Below, one piece after another: positions 1 through 9,644 of a DNA stretch of 64,000 bases. Position 1 is the first letter of the stretch; each line of letters starts with the position of its first letter. Below the pieces are notes generated by a model, which was not told where the DNA came from, searched no databases, and saw only the letters and a program-made list of their open reading frames with translations. Both the position numbers and the translations under genes were made by a program. Origin of the DNA: an uncultured Lachnospiraceae bacterium (GTDB lineage: Bacteria; Bacillota; Clostridia; Lachnospirales; Lachnospiraceae); the NCBI GenBank assembly GCA_902786515.1, contig CADADA010000001.1:1-64000 (forward strand), given 5' to 3'.

Positions 1-99
1 TCATGCCGTGGTCGAAAAGTCTGCCGGCTGATTGCTATAGTAAGCGTCGCAATTAAGCGACGCTTACTATATAGACGGGGCGTAGGATTTGACGCTTAC
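1..99 (-). mobile_element. terminal part of an IS66-like insertion sequence (partial)
   Basis: Read on the minus strand, the sequence starting at 99 is GTAAGCGTC, which resembles the GTAA-beginning terminal repeats of the IS66 family. The same 9-mer recurs at 59-67 in the same orientation and at 40-48 inverted. The last two copies lie in a perfect 15-bp stem (36-50 with 57-71, 6-nt loop). The preceding ATPase gene ends exactly here, its stop codon lying inside the repeat. That fits an insertion whose transposase genes lie left of the window. The family assignment is inferred from end sequence only. Confidence 0.5.
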
Positions 100-1568
100 C
101 TATCTAACTGCTTTTCTTTTTTTTCTTTATTACTCTTTTCTTGTTCAATTCTTAATTCAAGTGTAGTTTTTTGATTTCTAAGTGATTTTAATCTTTCTTT
201 TGCCTGCTTATTTTGCAATCTAACAGGACCTAAATTTGTTTTTCTATCTATAGTTTTTTCTAATCTATCTCTATCTCTTATTTTTTCATCCAATGTATCT
301 TGTGCAACATCAAAATCTTTTGCTTTTTTCTTGATATTTTCAGGCATCTCATTTGTATCATTTTTCCATGCTTCTAATGTACTCTTGAGTTTTCCTGCAG
401 CCCCACCTAGCATTTCTGGTGGAACCTGTTTTTTCAATTTCATCATAGTCTCATACGCTTCGGAACCCTCTGAAAGTTTTGTTCCACACAAGCATTCTCC
501 TAATTCCAGAAGATATTCCAATGTATCAACCGTAACCCCTGGAATATCTTTTCCCTGTAAATCAAGCTGATCTAATAACATCTCAAATTCAGGTAGTAGC
601 GTAGCAGTAAAATATTTTGCAGAATTTGAAAATTCTTTAATAATATCACCATAGTAGTCCGATTTGAATTTTTCATACTTTTCTATATCCGACTCAAGAT
701 TTTTTAATTCTCTCTGATCATCCTCAACTTTCCTATTATCATTCAAAGTTTTTTGCGTTGATTCAACTATTCTTTCTGTTGTTTCAATAGCAGATATTAA
801 GTCTTCAATTTGCTTCTCGTATTCTTCAATTAAGTCATCAATTCCTTTTATTTCTCTCTGAAGCCTCTCATATTCACCACTTGTTCCTTTAAGCTTTTCT
901 CGTAATGATTTTTTTACACTTGACCTTCCATCTTGTAGATGTATCATCATTTCATTTAGTCCACTCACACCAAGTATTGTGTCAATTGATTCTTTTATAT
1001 CATTTGTTTTACTTTTTAAATCATTCCATCGCTCACCATCAAAGAAAAAGTAATTCGATAAACTCGGTGGAAACATATTATCAATTGCTTCTTGAACACA
1101 ACCTTTAGGATATTTTTTAGCTTCAACATTGCTTCCCTCATTATTAATTACATCGCCCCATACACCGTCCTTTTTGATTTGCATTGTTAATTGAGTATAG
1201 CCAAGTTGTTTTACTGTTATATCATTATAGTTTCCAGGTTTTCTATTAAATAAAGCTCTTCTTGCAAATTTAATTTCTTCCCCATCATTCTCTACAACAA
1301 TTTCAACCACAACATCTCTCACTTGCTTCTCAACCATCTCAGCAGCAATTTCGTTATTTAATAATACAACATCTTTCTTTTTGGAGTAATTCGTGTCATT
1401 CAATGTTTCATATAATCCCCATCTAAAAGCTTGTGCTAGCGTTGTTTTTCCAAATGTATTATCTCCTAACACCACCGTAACATTTTTTTCTTTATCAGTA
1501 GAAAAAAGCAGCTCATTGTCGCCTTTATAGCGCATAAAATTATGTAATTTTATACTTTTAATCTTCAT
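96..1568 (-). pseudogene. DndD/SMC-like ATPase, C-terminally truncated
   Basis: The 490 residues begin with an ABC/SMC-type lobe: Walker A GDNTFGKTT near residue 36 and the DndD-like motif FFFDGE near 174. Long coiled coils follow, with a Rad50/DndD-like hook ECLCG near 359. Full-length relatives fold back into a second lobe carrying the ABC signature and Walker B. Here the protein stops within the returning coiled coil, at QLDR, so that lobe is missing. The stop codon is supplied by the IS66-like end at 91-99. The start has an AGGAG 10 nt upstream and overlaps the previous small gene by 11 nt. It is the last gene of the phosphorothioation operon and was probably part of its nuclease/effector module. 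A remnant beyond the insertion, off the window, would confirm disruption. Confidence 0.75.
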
Positions 1569-1734
1569 TTTTCCCCATCTCCTCTCTAACCTTTTTTTCT
1601 ACAAATTTTTCAATTATTCTTACCATTCCCTTATCATCTTGCTTTTGAGTCTTTATGTTCTTTATTTCTGCACTCCGTATTGAGTTAAACATTACTCTTA
1701 ACAACTTCTGGTCCAATTCCTTGCTATTCTCCAT
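1558..1734 (-). CDS. small charged protein between helicase and DndD-like genes
   Basis: This 58-codon ORF begins MENSKELDQK and ends EEMGKNED. It has a clear GGAGGA six nt before its ATG, overlaps the end of the helicase gene by 11 nt, and overlaps the start of the DndD-like ATPase by 11 nt. Such tight overlap on both sides indicates translational coupling and argues that it is real. The protein is hydrophilic and lysine/glutamate rich, with no recognised domain. By position it would be the middle gene of a three-gene effector module. I do not recognise the family. Confidence 0.75.
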   Translation of the reverse strand: MENSKELDQKLLRVMFNSIRSAEIKNIKTQKQDDKGMVRIIEKFVEKKVREEMGKNED

Positions 1735-3886
1735 AATATTCCTCCATTCGCTCCAGTTCTTCTTCTACATCAAAATAATACTCATAACTTTCCATAATTT
1801 GATTTATCAATTCATTCGTTACCTCTGGATTATCTGATAGTTTACCAAATTCATCCATCCTGGCAATTTCGCCAACTATTATTGTTTTATCTTCATCAAT
1901 ATCATTTGGTACTATGTTATCAAAATCTCTTGGTAAAGTGATGAAATCAAAAATCACAGCTTTTTTCTTATTGTCACTTTTTCTTAACAATCGTCCTCTT
2001 CGCTGCACAAATTCTTTTGGATTCCTTGAGCTACTCATAATAAATGCAGTTTTTATTCCCGGAATATTTACACCTTCATCTAAACACTTTATCGCAGTAA
2101 TGACCTGGTACATTCCTTGTGAAAAATACCTCTTAATGTTTTCTCTCTCTTTTAGATTTTCTTCTGCTGTAAATCGTTTCACTGACATTTGATATGTAGT
2201 TTGTAACTTATTCGTAATTAAATCAATCTGTCTGACAATCTCACCAGTATCTTCATCTTCAATACTAGTTGCTCCACAGTATACCAAAATATTGTTATCA
2301 TTTTGATATTCTTCAAATAGATTAATTAATAAATCTGTTTTATTTTCAGCACCTGCAAGTAACCTTGTTCTCTCAAAAATAATAGGCTTTCCAGCATCAG
2401 AAATCTTCATTTTACCGTTTTTTAATATAATGTATTTCTTTAATTTTTGAGATAATTCTCTGTACTTTAATAATTCATATTCGGTCAAAAATACAGGAAT
2501 AGGAAAATAATCATAATGCACTAAATTACCATCTTCAATCGCTCTCTCAAGTGGGTATTCAATACATTTTTCTCCAAAATAATCAAACAATGTATTTGTT
2601 CCCTTTTTATCCATGTGTCGTTTTATTGTTGCCGACAAACCAACTCTATATTGTATATTCCACGGCATAACTCTAATCATCTGTGAAGAACCAAAGTTAT
2701 GTGCTTCATCAACAATCAATAAAACATTCTGTTCTTCGGAAAATCTACTAACATATTTTTGTATCTCTTCTCCGGCAAAAGTATCATTTGTTGTTATGCA
2801 CACAAACGGACTGCCATCTTTCCTAAATCGCTTATATGACTTTAAAAGTTCATCTTTCCAGTCTCTATTAGGAGATTTTGAATGAGCAATTATTATTGGA
2901 ACTGAACACCATTTTTCAACATCCTCTTCCCATTGGCTAACTAAATGAATGTACGGACAAACAATAAATATGGCTAATTTGTCCTCAAGCTTATTCGCTA
3001 GCTGAACAATTCCATATAACGCAGTATATGTCTTACCAGCCCCTGTACACATATCAAAAATGCCTCTATAACTGTTAATCTGCCATTTTTCTACCGCTTC
3101 TTCTTGATATTCATGCATTACAACTCCATCAGGTATTCGAAACTTTTGTTTGCTCTTCAAAAACGATTTATATGCAAATTCTTCTTTATCAATATCCCAA
3201 TTTATCTCCGAATTTTTCTTGTATTTCATTAATTTTTGAATTGCAATATCTGGAAAATTAATAACATGTAATTTACTTGTTTCATTATTCCACATATTAT
3301 CAAAATCATCCTCTGCGATTTGTACCGCTTCTATCTGACTCTGATCTTTCCAACTACAAAAGGTATATATTGATTCAAAATTACCATCTAGTCCATTTTC
3401 TGATTCATTTACTGAACCAGCATAGCTTATACGATTTCCCTCTTCATCAATAAATATAGCTATTTTTTCGTGATACAAACGAAATCCATTTTCATCTTCT
3501 AAAAAAGCTATTTTTATATCTAAATTTCCGTTTGCAATCAAAGAAGCAACTAAATTTAATCGCTCTTCTTCAAAATAAGAAATAGGTTCTGTTATGCCCC
3601 TCATAATTGCTTCTGTTATTACTTCATCTCGACTACGATAACCATAATCAATAGCTTCTATATCATTTTTATCCAAATTGGGAGAACAGACAATTTGGAT
3701 ATGTCCTCCATTTTTCGCCATTTCAAAAAGTCCAATTGATAATTGAATCAATGACGTTGTGCTAAAGTATCCTGTTCCTCTTTTATATACTGCTGTTTGC
3801 TCTAATACAGGAATAAGGAAATCTCTTGGAAAATTATGTATTTCTGAACGATATCTAATTTTTATGTCTAAATCCTGAAAACTCAT
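1724..3886 (-). CDS. PLD-nuclease/superfamily 2 helicase fusion (SspFGH-type effector candidate)
   Basis: 720 residues. The N-terminal third is phospholipase-D-like, with YHEKIAIF near 136 followed by AGSVNES, the HxK plus GS/N pattern. The rest is an SF2 helicase: motif I TGAGKT near 281, DEAH in LLIVDEAHNF near 388, GLSATI (motif III), and RRGRLLR (motif VI) near 630. Start ATG has AGGTGA six nt upstream. It lies 35 nt after the cysteine desulfurase gene, in the same operon. PLD-helicase fusions are common DNA-processing parts of defence systems. Its position after sspDBCA suggests it acts on unmodified invading DNA, as described for SspFGH. Equating it with a particular Ssp effector subunit is inference. 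Confidence 0.8.
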   Translation of the reverse strand: MSFQDLDIKIRYRSEIHNFPRDFLIPVLEQTAVYKRGTGYFSTTSLIQLSIGLFEMAKNGGHIQIVCSPNLDKNDIEAIDYGYRSRDEVITEAIMRGITEPISYFEEERLNLVASLIANGNLDIKIAFLEDENGFRLYHEKIAIFIDEEGNRISYAGSVNESENGLDGNFESIYTFCSWKDQSQIEAVQIAEDDFDNMWNNETSKLHVINFPDIAIQKLMKYKKNSEINWDIDKEEFAYKSFLKSKQKFRIPDGVVMHEYQEEAVEKWQINSYRGIFDMCTGAGKTYTALYGIVQLANKLEDKLAIFIVCPYIHLVSQWEEDVEKWCSVPIIIAHSKSPNRDWKDELLKSYKRFRKDGSPFVCITTNDTFAGEEIQKYVSRFSEEQNVLLIVDEAHNFGSSQMIRVMPWNIQYRVGLSATIKRHMDKKGTNTLFDYFGEKCIEYPLERAIEDGNLVHYDYFPIPVFLTEYELLKYRELSQKLKKYIILKNGKMKISDAGKPIIFERTRLLAGAENKTDLLINLFEEYQNDNNILVYCGATSIEDEDTGEIVRQIDLITNKLQTTYQMSVKRFTAEENLKERENIKRYFSQGMYQVITAIKCLDEGVNIPGIKTAFIMSSSRNPKEFVQRRGRLLRKSDNKKKAVIFDFITLPRDFDNIVPNDIDEDKTIIVGEIARMDEFGKLSDNPEVTNELINQIMESYEYYFDVEEELERMEEYYGE

Positions 3887-3921
3887 ATGTCACCTCCCAA
3901 AACATATAAGAGCTTGTTTTG

Positions 3922-5070
3922 CTACACAATTTGTTCTAACGCATCACACAATGCATCAATATCTTCTCTAGTATTAAATCTACCTAAACCTACCCTAACA
4001 GTTCCATTGTATACCTTGTCATCAATTATCTCATGAACATAAGGTGCACAATGATATCCTGTTCTTACCGCTATATTAAATTCTTCATCGAGTATTTTTC
4101 CAACTTCATCAGCTGATAAACCAGAACCTTTTATATTGAAAGATACTATTCCAATATGTTTTTCATCATTAGGTACATACAGACGTATTCCATATATCTC
4201 CTGTAATTTTTCAACCAGATATTCTGTCAACTCCTTCTCTTTTTTAAAATTAGAATCAACATCTATTTCTTCCAATGCAGCTTTCAATCCAGCAATAGCT
4301 ACAATGTTAGCACTTCCAGATTCATATCTGTATGGACTAATCTCAGGCATTGACAAGTCTAACGAATTACTACCAGTTCCACCAACAATTACATTTCCTA
4401 ATTTGATATTACTATTATCAATAAAGCCTCCAACTCCCAATGGACCATATAAAGTCTTATGACCAGCAAAAGCTAAGAAGTCTATATTATCAGCATCTTG
4501 CTTAATCAACCCTAATGATTGGGCTGAATCTAATATGGTAATAGCATTAATCTTCTTAGCAATCCTAAAAATATCCTTTGTCGGCAAAATGTAACCTGTA
4601 ACATTACTAACTCCTGTACAACATACACATTTAGGTTTGTCCTTTATAAACAAATCTTCTAACAGTGTAAGATTTATTTCTAATTCATCATTTACAGGCA
4701 TTAGTTTCATTTCAATTTGGTACTTCTCCTTTATCAAATTAAATGTACGAGCTACAGCATTATGTTCATATGGAGAAACATATACAGTATCTCCTTTTTG
4801 CCAGTCTATCCCTTGCAAAATAATATTTAATGCAATCGTTATTGAAGGTGTCAACACAACCTTTGCTGTTACTGGTGCGTTCACAAATTCTAATAGCATC
4901 TTTTTTGCATCATCAATTATTTGGGTTGCTTTTCTTGCTAAAGTATATGATCCTCTTCCTGTGTTAACAGCATACAATCTGTTAACTCTATCCATAGCTT
5001 TATATACATTTTCAGATTTTGGAAAAGTTGTCGCAGCATTATCCAAATATACTGTCTCTTCCAACACCAT
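3922..5070 (-). CDS. sspA: cysteine desulfurase, SspA/DndA/IscS type
   Basis: A class-V aminotransferase fold PLP enzyme of about 382 residues. YLDNAATTFPKS opens the domain, the PLP lysine is in FAGHKTLYG near 202, and the sulfur-accepting cysteine is in TGYHCAPY near 340. It converts cysteine to alanine and passes a persulfide onward. Encoded 4-7 nt after the SspC ATPase gene inside a DNA-sulfur operon, it very likely feeds the SspD sulfurtransferase rather than general Fe-S assembly. The ATG at 5070 is used here; a GTG one codon upstream is possible. In described ssp loci sspA often lies apart from sspBCD, so its place inside the operon, downstream of sspC, is worth noting. Confidence 0.85.
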   Translation of the reverse strand: MVLEETVYLDNAATTFPKSENVYKAMDRVNRLYAVNTGRGSYTLARKATQIIDDAKKMLLEFVNAPVTAKVVLTPSITIALNIILQGIDWQKGDTVYVSPYEHNAVARTFNLIKEKYQIEMKLMPVNDELEINLTLLEDLFIKDKPKCVCCTGVSNVTGYILPTKDIFRIAKKINAITILDSAQSLGLIKQDADNIDFLAFAGHKTLYGPLGVGGFIDNSNIKLGNVIVGGTGSNSLDLSMPEISPYRYESGSANIVAIAGLKAALEEIDVDSNFKKEKELTEYLVEKLQEIYGIRLYVPNDEKHIGIVSFNIKGSGLSADEVGKILDEEFNIAVRTGYHCAPYVHEIIDDKVYNGTVRVGLGRFNTREDIDALCDALEQIV

Positions 5071-5077
5071 CACCTCT

Positions 5078-8000
5078 CTACTCTTTCTCCTGTAAAATTC
5101 TTTCTACTTCATCAAGCAATGCAGAAATCAAATCATTTTTACCTAATCCTTCAAAATCTTCTATTGTTCCTGCTAATACATCTTTGAACATTTCAGTTTC
5201 ATCATTGTTATTTATTTCATAAAAGAACTTTTGACCACTTCTGCTCGTATATACCGCTTTGCTTTTTGAATCTTTTATCTTATCATCTTTGATTTCTTCA
5301 ATCTTATTTTTCAGTTCATTCAACTGTTCAATATAATGACCAAGCGACGAATCATTCCAATAATCTATGTGAACACCAGATACTGCTTTAACAACTTTAT
5401 CAATTAATTCTGAATCACTTGGAAGATTATTTATTCCAAATTGTTTGATAGTTGCAATGCATTTCATAAAGGAAGCAATTGTATGATCATCAATAATGCC
5501 CTTCGCCATATCACTTTGATTGTCATACCACTCACACAACACGTGATATAAACTATCTTCAGAAGAACCAAAAACTATCTTTGTTTCGTTTGCTGTTTTT
5601 ATTGTTATCCATTCATAATATCTTTGCAACTTGATTTTAAACTTTGATAAATTATCAATACATTTCTCTAAATCATTTTCAGCACCTAATGCTTCTGGTA
5701 TCTGACCAAATAAAGCTTCAAAGGGATTTACTTCATATCTTTGAAGAATATTTCCAATTCTAATTAATGCTTTTTTATAATACCGTTCATCAAAATATTC
5801 TGTATTCTTTTTTGCATTAGTTGTAACCTGAGGAAGAGCTCTATACCATTTCTGCATATCAGCAAATATCTGGTTAATTCTTGATTCTGGTAAACTGTTA
5901 TCAATTTTAACATTAAAAACATCTATCAACTTATTCAGATATGTTTCTCTTGCTGCATCAGACTCTGAAACATATATTTCATATTTTTCAGGGTAATCAC
6001 ACATATTGATAATTGCATCTGTTGTTAATGGTATTTCTTTATCCCCATAATATACCACTATGTCTGAAGTTTTGTTTCCTATCACATATGAGAAATATAT
6101 AGGTATTAAACCTAGTCGAATTCCGTATGGCTCTTTTACCAAAACACTTATGAGATTTGAAACTTTCTTTCTATTACCAATGCAACTTGCTAAGTACTTT
6201 TCAAACAAATTAATTACATTCTTAATTTTCTCATCTGGTTCGTTATTGAATAATCCATTTCTAACAAACAAAGCTCTAAAAATCGTAGCATCTTGACTTG
6301 TACCACTCATATAGTCTTCTACTGATTCATTTCTTAGTAATCTTTCCATTACATTTTTTCTTGCAGTTTTTGTTGCTCCAGTCGTAATGTTCTGCTTATT
6401 TACAAATTCATTATTTATTACAGGCGTTTCATCATATATTTTGTAACACAAATCATCAATGCATTCTGAAATACTACTCGTTGATGTTGAGGTAACATTA
6501 TCATCGAAATAATAAGAAATTTCATATTCTCCAAATCTTCCATATGTGTTTACTAAATATGCCAATATCTTATTCTCCAAATTCTCTTGGAGTCCTTGTA
6601 TTTCGGCTAATAATCTTCCATTCTTTTCAATAAAACGATAATCATTTGCTATATCAGATAATACCTGCATTTTCAGAACATCTTCTGTCATTTCAAACAT
6701 TTTATGAGCATAAATTACTACTAGTTTGTAATTTTTAAATGCTTTTAATTTATCAACAATCTTTTCACTATAGTTTTTCTCATCTCTTTGATATAAACAA
6801 ATAATTCTTCCATCACAGAATAAAGTATTTTCAAAAAATACATCTGCACTATTAAGTGTAATAAAATCTTCCACATCACAAAACGAATATCTGAAAAATC
6901 TTGTCATTCCATATTCATAATTATATTTTTTAGGAAAAACATATTTATTAGGATAAATAGTTTGGAGTACATCCTTTATTCCATTTTCATTTGCTACTAA
7001 ACGCCATCTTTCTTGAATAACACTCTCTAATTCTTTTCCTTCAATTGTTTTGAATTTATAGAAATTATTTACATCAATCTCGATAATATCAAGATTAACC
7101 ATCTTCTCTAATGTATCATGATATTTATCTCTCGCCTCTTTGGAATAATTCATATCAACAGCTAATCTAATTGTTTCTTCATCCCATGGCAATTCTTGAC
7201 TTTTATTTACTATTATCATCATTGCCAATGTCTTAATGATTCGATTCATCAACTGATTATCACTTTGATTCTTAGCAATTTCTAAGGCTGTTATCGCCTT
7301 CTGATATATAATTCTTATTTCATCTGATTCTTCTTTGAACAGATTTGTAAAATAATTAAAAATCAAATCAGGTGTGATTGACCAAAACGAACTTGCAATC
7401 CCATTCTCTCCAATGCTTTCATGTACATACGAAGGCATACTTCCTTGTTCTTCTTTTGAAATAAATGTAAATAAAGTTCTTTCATTTTGTGCAACCTTCT
7501 CACTCACACTTAACAACAAATATGCTGATATAGGACTTAATGGATAACACCCATTAACTACAATTGACTCAAAATCTTCTCTCGTAAATTCTGAATTAAA
7601 TGCTGGAACAGTGTAGCTGTAATCAATAACCTCTTGTGAAAAGTATTTTTCTATTATTGAAAATGGTAACTTATCAATTTCAAACTCATCTTTAATTATC
7701 GCATTCTGAATTAATTCATAGTTATTCTTTGCTGATGTTACAAAAAGAACTTCTGCATCTATACGTCCTTCGATTCCAACAAATGAATTAATTGTTTCCT
7801 GACTTAACCTATTACCATATTCTTTAATTGGCTTATGCGCAACTAAAGTAATATATATTTGCGGATCCCTTGAATCACTTGCCATCTCACATACATCTTG
7901 GACAAGTTTCATATTGAATCCAGATGAAATTTTATCCTGTCCTTCAATGAATTTGCTAAATTCATCAAATACAATGTAAATCCCCCTATATCCATATTCC

Positions 8001-8734
8001 TCTCTTAATGTATCAGCTACGCTCATATAGACCTTTGTAACATTAGCTTCAACAAGTGGATTAAAAACGCTACCGGATGTTAACATCGGATATATCTCTT
8101 TAAATATTTCTAAATATTCACGGTTATACTGTAATAACTCAGCCTTCATGGCATTAAGACTTAATTTTTTATATTTAAGAATCTCGTGATACTCCTCATA
8201 TGTGTCAGGATAATTCTTCTTCCAATTATCAATCACTTCAACTGCATACTGGTAATCTGTTTTAGGGGTAAGTTCACTAAGTCCATTTATATTTAATGCC
8301 TTATTTAAACCAAGTAAAAACGATTGATTTACATCTTCTTGACAATTAATAATAACTGGCAAAAATCTACCGGTATCATTTTTGATGATTTTTTCAATAT
8401 ATTCAGTTGCTTCATAATCAACTCTTTTTATTTTTGATGTTAACTGCATTAATGTATTTTTATCTTCTTTTTTCTTCGGATTTAATGATAAAATAGCCAA
8501 TAAAACCAATAATAAGTGTGACTTACCTTTTCCATAAGGCCCTATCAACATAGATGAATGCATCTGATTATTCACAACAGCTTTTAAATATCTTTTTAAT
8601 ATATCCACAGATGATTTTGTTGGAATATAACTCTGCAACTTCTCTTTATGATTAAGGTTTAAATCTAAATTAATTGCATTTCTAAATTCTGGATTAAAAC
8701 CAACAAACTCATTCAATCCTAAAAACTTCTTCAT
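5078..8734 (-). CDS. sspC: large P-loop ATPase of the phosphorothioation system (SspC-like)
   Basis: 1218 residues. Walker A GPYGKGKSHLL lies near residue 61 and a Walker B-like IVFDEFSKF near 252. The long helical C-terminal part has no obvious membrane segment. This resembles the SspC / BrxC-like ATPases of defence systems. In Ssp systems SspC is the ATPase that works with SspB and SspD to place sulfur in one DNA strand. The gene sits between the DUF4007 gene (11 nt spacing) and the cysteine desulfurase (4-7 nt), so it is cotranscribed with both. A BREX BrxC was considered, but no other BREX genes are present. Confidence 0.75.
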   Translation of the reverse strand: MKKFLGLNEFVGFNPEFRNAINLDLNLNHKEKLQSYIPTKSSVDILKRYLKAVVNNQMHSSMLIGPYGKGKSHLLLVLLAILSLNPKKKEDKNTLMQLTSKIKRVDYEATEYIEKIIKNDTGRFLPVIINCQEDVNQSFLLGLNKALNINGLSELTPKTDYQYAVEVIDNWKKNYPDTYEEYHEILKYKKLSLNAMKAELLQYNREYLEIFKEIYPMLTSGSVFNPLVEANVTKVYMSVADTLREEYGYRGIYIVFDEFSKFIEGQDKISSGFNMKLVQDVCEMASDSRDPQIYITLVAHKPIKEYGNRLSQETINSFVGIEGRIDAEVLFVTSAKNNYELIQNAIIKDEFEIDKLPFSIIEKYFSQEVIDYSYTVPAFNSEFTREDFESIVVNGCYPLSPISAYLLLSVSEKVAQNERTLFTFISKEEQGSMPSYVHESIGENGIASSFWSITPDLIFNYFTNLFKEESDEIRIIYQKAITALEIAKNQSDNQLMNRIIKTLAMMIIVNKSQELPWDEETIRLAVDMNYSKEARDKYHDTLEKMVNLDIIEIDVNNFYKFKTIEGKELESVIQERWRLVANENGIKDVLQTIYPNKYVFPKKYNYEYGMTRFFRYSFCDVEDFITLNSADVFFENTLFCDGRIICLYQRDEKNYSEKIVDKLKAFKNYKLVVIYAHKMFEMTEDVLKMQVLSDIANDYRFIEKNGRLLAEIQGLQENLENKILAYLVNTYGRFGEYEISYYFDDNVTSTSTSSISECIDDLCYKIYDETPVINNEFVNKQNITTGATKTARKNVMERLLRNESVEDYMSGTSQDATIFRALFVRNGLFNNEPDEKIKNVINLFEKYLASCIGNRKKVSNLISVLVKEPYGIRLGLIPIYFSYVIGNKTSDIVVYYGDKEIPLTTDAIINMCDYPEKYEIYVSESDAARETYLNKLIDVFNVKIDNSLPESRINQIFADMQKWYRALPQVTTNAKKNTEYFDERYYKKALIRIGNILQRYEVNPFEALFGQIPEALGAENDLEKCIDNLSKFKIKLQRYYEWITIKTANETKIVFGSSEDSLYHVLCEWYDNQSDMAKGIIDDHTIASFMKCIATIKQFGINNLPSDSELIDKVVKAVSGVHIDYWNDSSLGHYIEQLNELKNKIEEIKDDKIKDSKSKAVYTSRSGQKFFYEINNNDETEMFKDVLAGTIEDFEGLGKNDLISALLDEVERILQEKE

Positions 8735-8745
8735 GTAAAAATAAC

Positions 8746-9642
8746 CTACCTTTGTGCATAGTAATCTTTAATTATATCTATTGGCTTTGGAATACCCTCA
8801 TCATAGATAATATCCAAGCCTGCTGTTCTATCTACTGTAATATATTTCAAATTCTGCAATCGATTTAGCACCTGATTTGTTGAAACTTTTGATAGATTGT
8901 AAATACTTCCCAAACTGTATAATCCAGTAGCCACCCTATCAATACTTATACTTCTCTTTTCTTCAATATTGGCTCTATTACCATATTCGTATTCGTATAA
9001 ATTGCTTAATTCATACAAAATTACTTCATCTGGCAAAGTGCGCAAATCAGGTTGCTTTTTTGAATATGTTTCTTCATTGACACTAATCAATCCTAATTCT
9101 GTCAATGGACTCACTATCTTATCTTCTGGATCATCATTTACTTTCTCCTTACAATAAGTATTAAACAATATCGTAACATCACTTTCTATTGACTTTTCTG
9201 GCAAATCAAATTCTTTCCATTTACGAACAAATATTTCTAATAACTGTTCTTTTGTGATTGTCTGAATTTTTTCATCTGCAAAATAATCATGAAACAATGA
9301 TGCCTTATCATAATTTCTAACTATATTTGAATGCATAATCCAAATAGTGAAAATATCTTCTAAATATCTATCATTCTCGTATACCGCCTGTCCTAATTCA
9401 GAAAGAAACGCTCCTTTTGAAATTTTTGCTTCATCAATAAATCCAAAACACTGCATCCAATATCTCAAAGCAGTAACCATATTACTGCCTATTCCAAATA
9501 TATCTGTCGCATCTGGAGCAGTAAATACTCTATCATTTCCTTCTTTTGCAATTTCACACAATGCCTTATTTGTCCATCCATCTCGCAACACAAAAGTTCC
9601 ATGACCTTTAACACGAGGTTTAACATTTATTTCTTTACTCAT
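8746..9642 (-). CDS. sspB: DUF4007 protein, SspB-like DNA nickase component
   Basis: 298 residues. The N-terminus has the DUF4007 signature GHGTFVLRDGW, followed by helical winged-helix-like segments. DUF4007 proteins are the SspB component of SspABCD; SspB is reported to nick DNA where sulfur is added. The gene starts 2 nt after sspD ends and is followed after 11 nt by sspC, an arrangement typical of one functional unit. I see no classical nuclease motif by eye, so function rests on family and context. Confidence 0.8.
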   Translation of the reverse strand: MSKEINVKPRVKGHGTFVLRDGWTNKALCEIAKEGNDRVFTAPDATDIFGIGSNMVTALRYWMQCFGFIDEAKISKGAFLSELGQAVYENDRYLEDIFTIWIMHSNIVRNYDKASLFHDYFADEKIQTITKEQLLEIFVRKWKEFDLPEKSIESDVTILFNTYCKEKVNDDPEDKIVSPLTELGLISVNEETYSKKQPDLRTLPDEVILYELSNLYEYEYGNRANIEEKRSISIDRVATGLYSLGSIYNLSKVSTNQVLNRLQNLKYITVDRTAGLDIIYDEGIPKPIDIIKDYYAQR

Positions 9643-9644
9643 TA

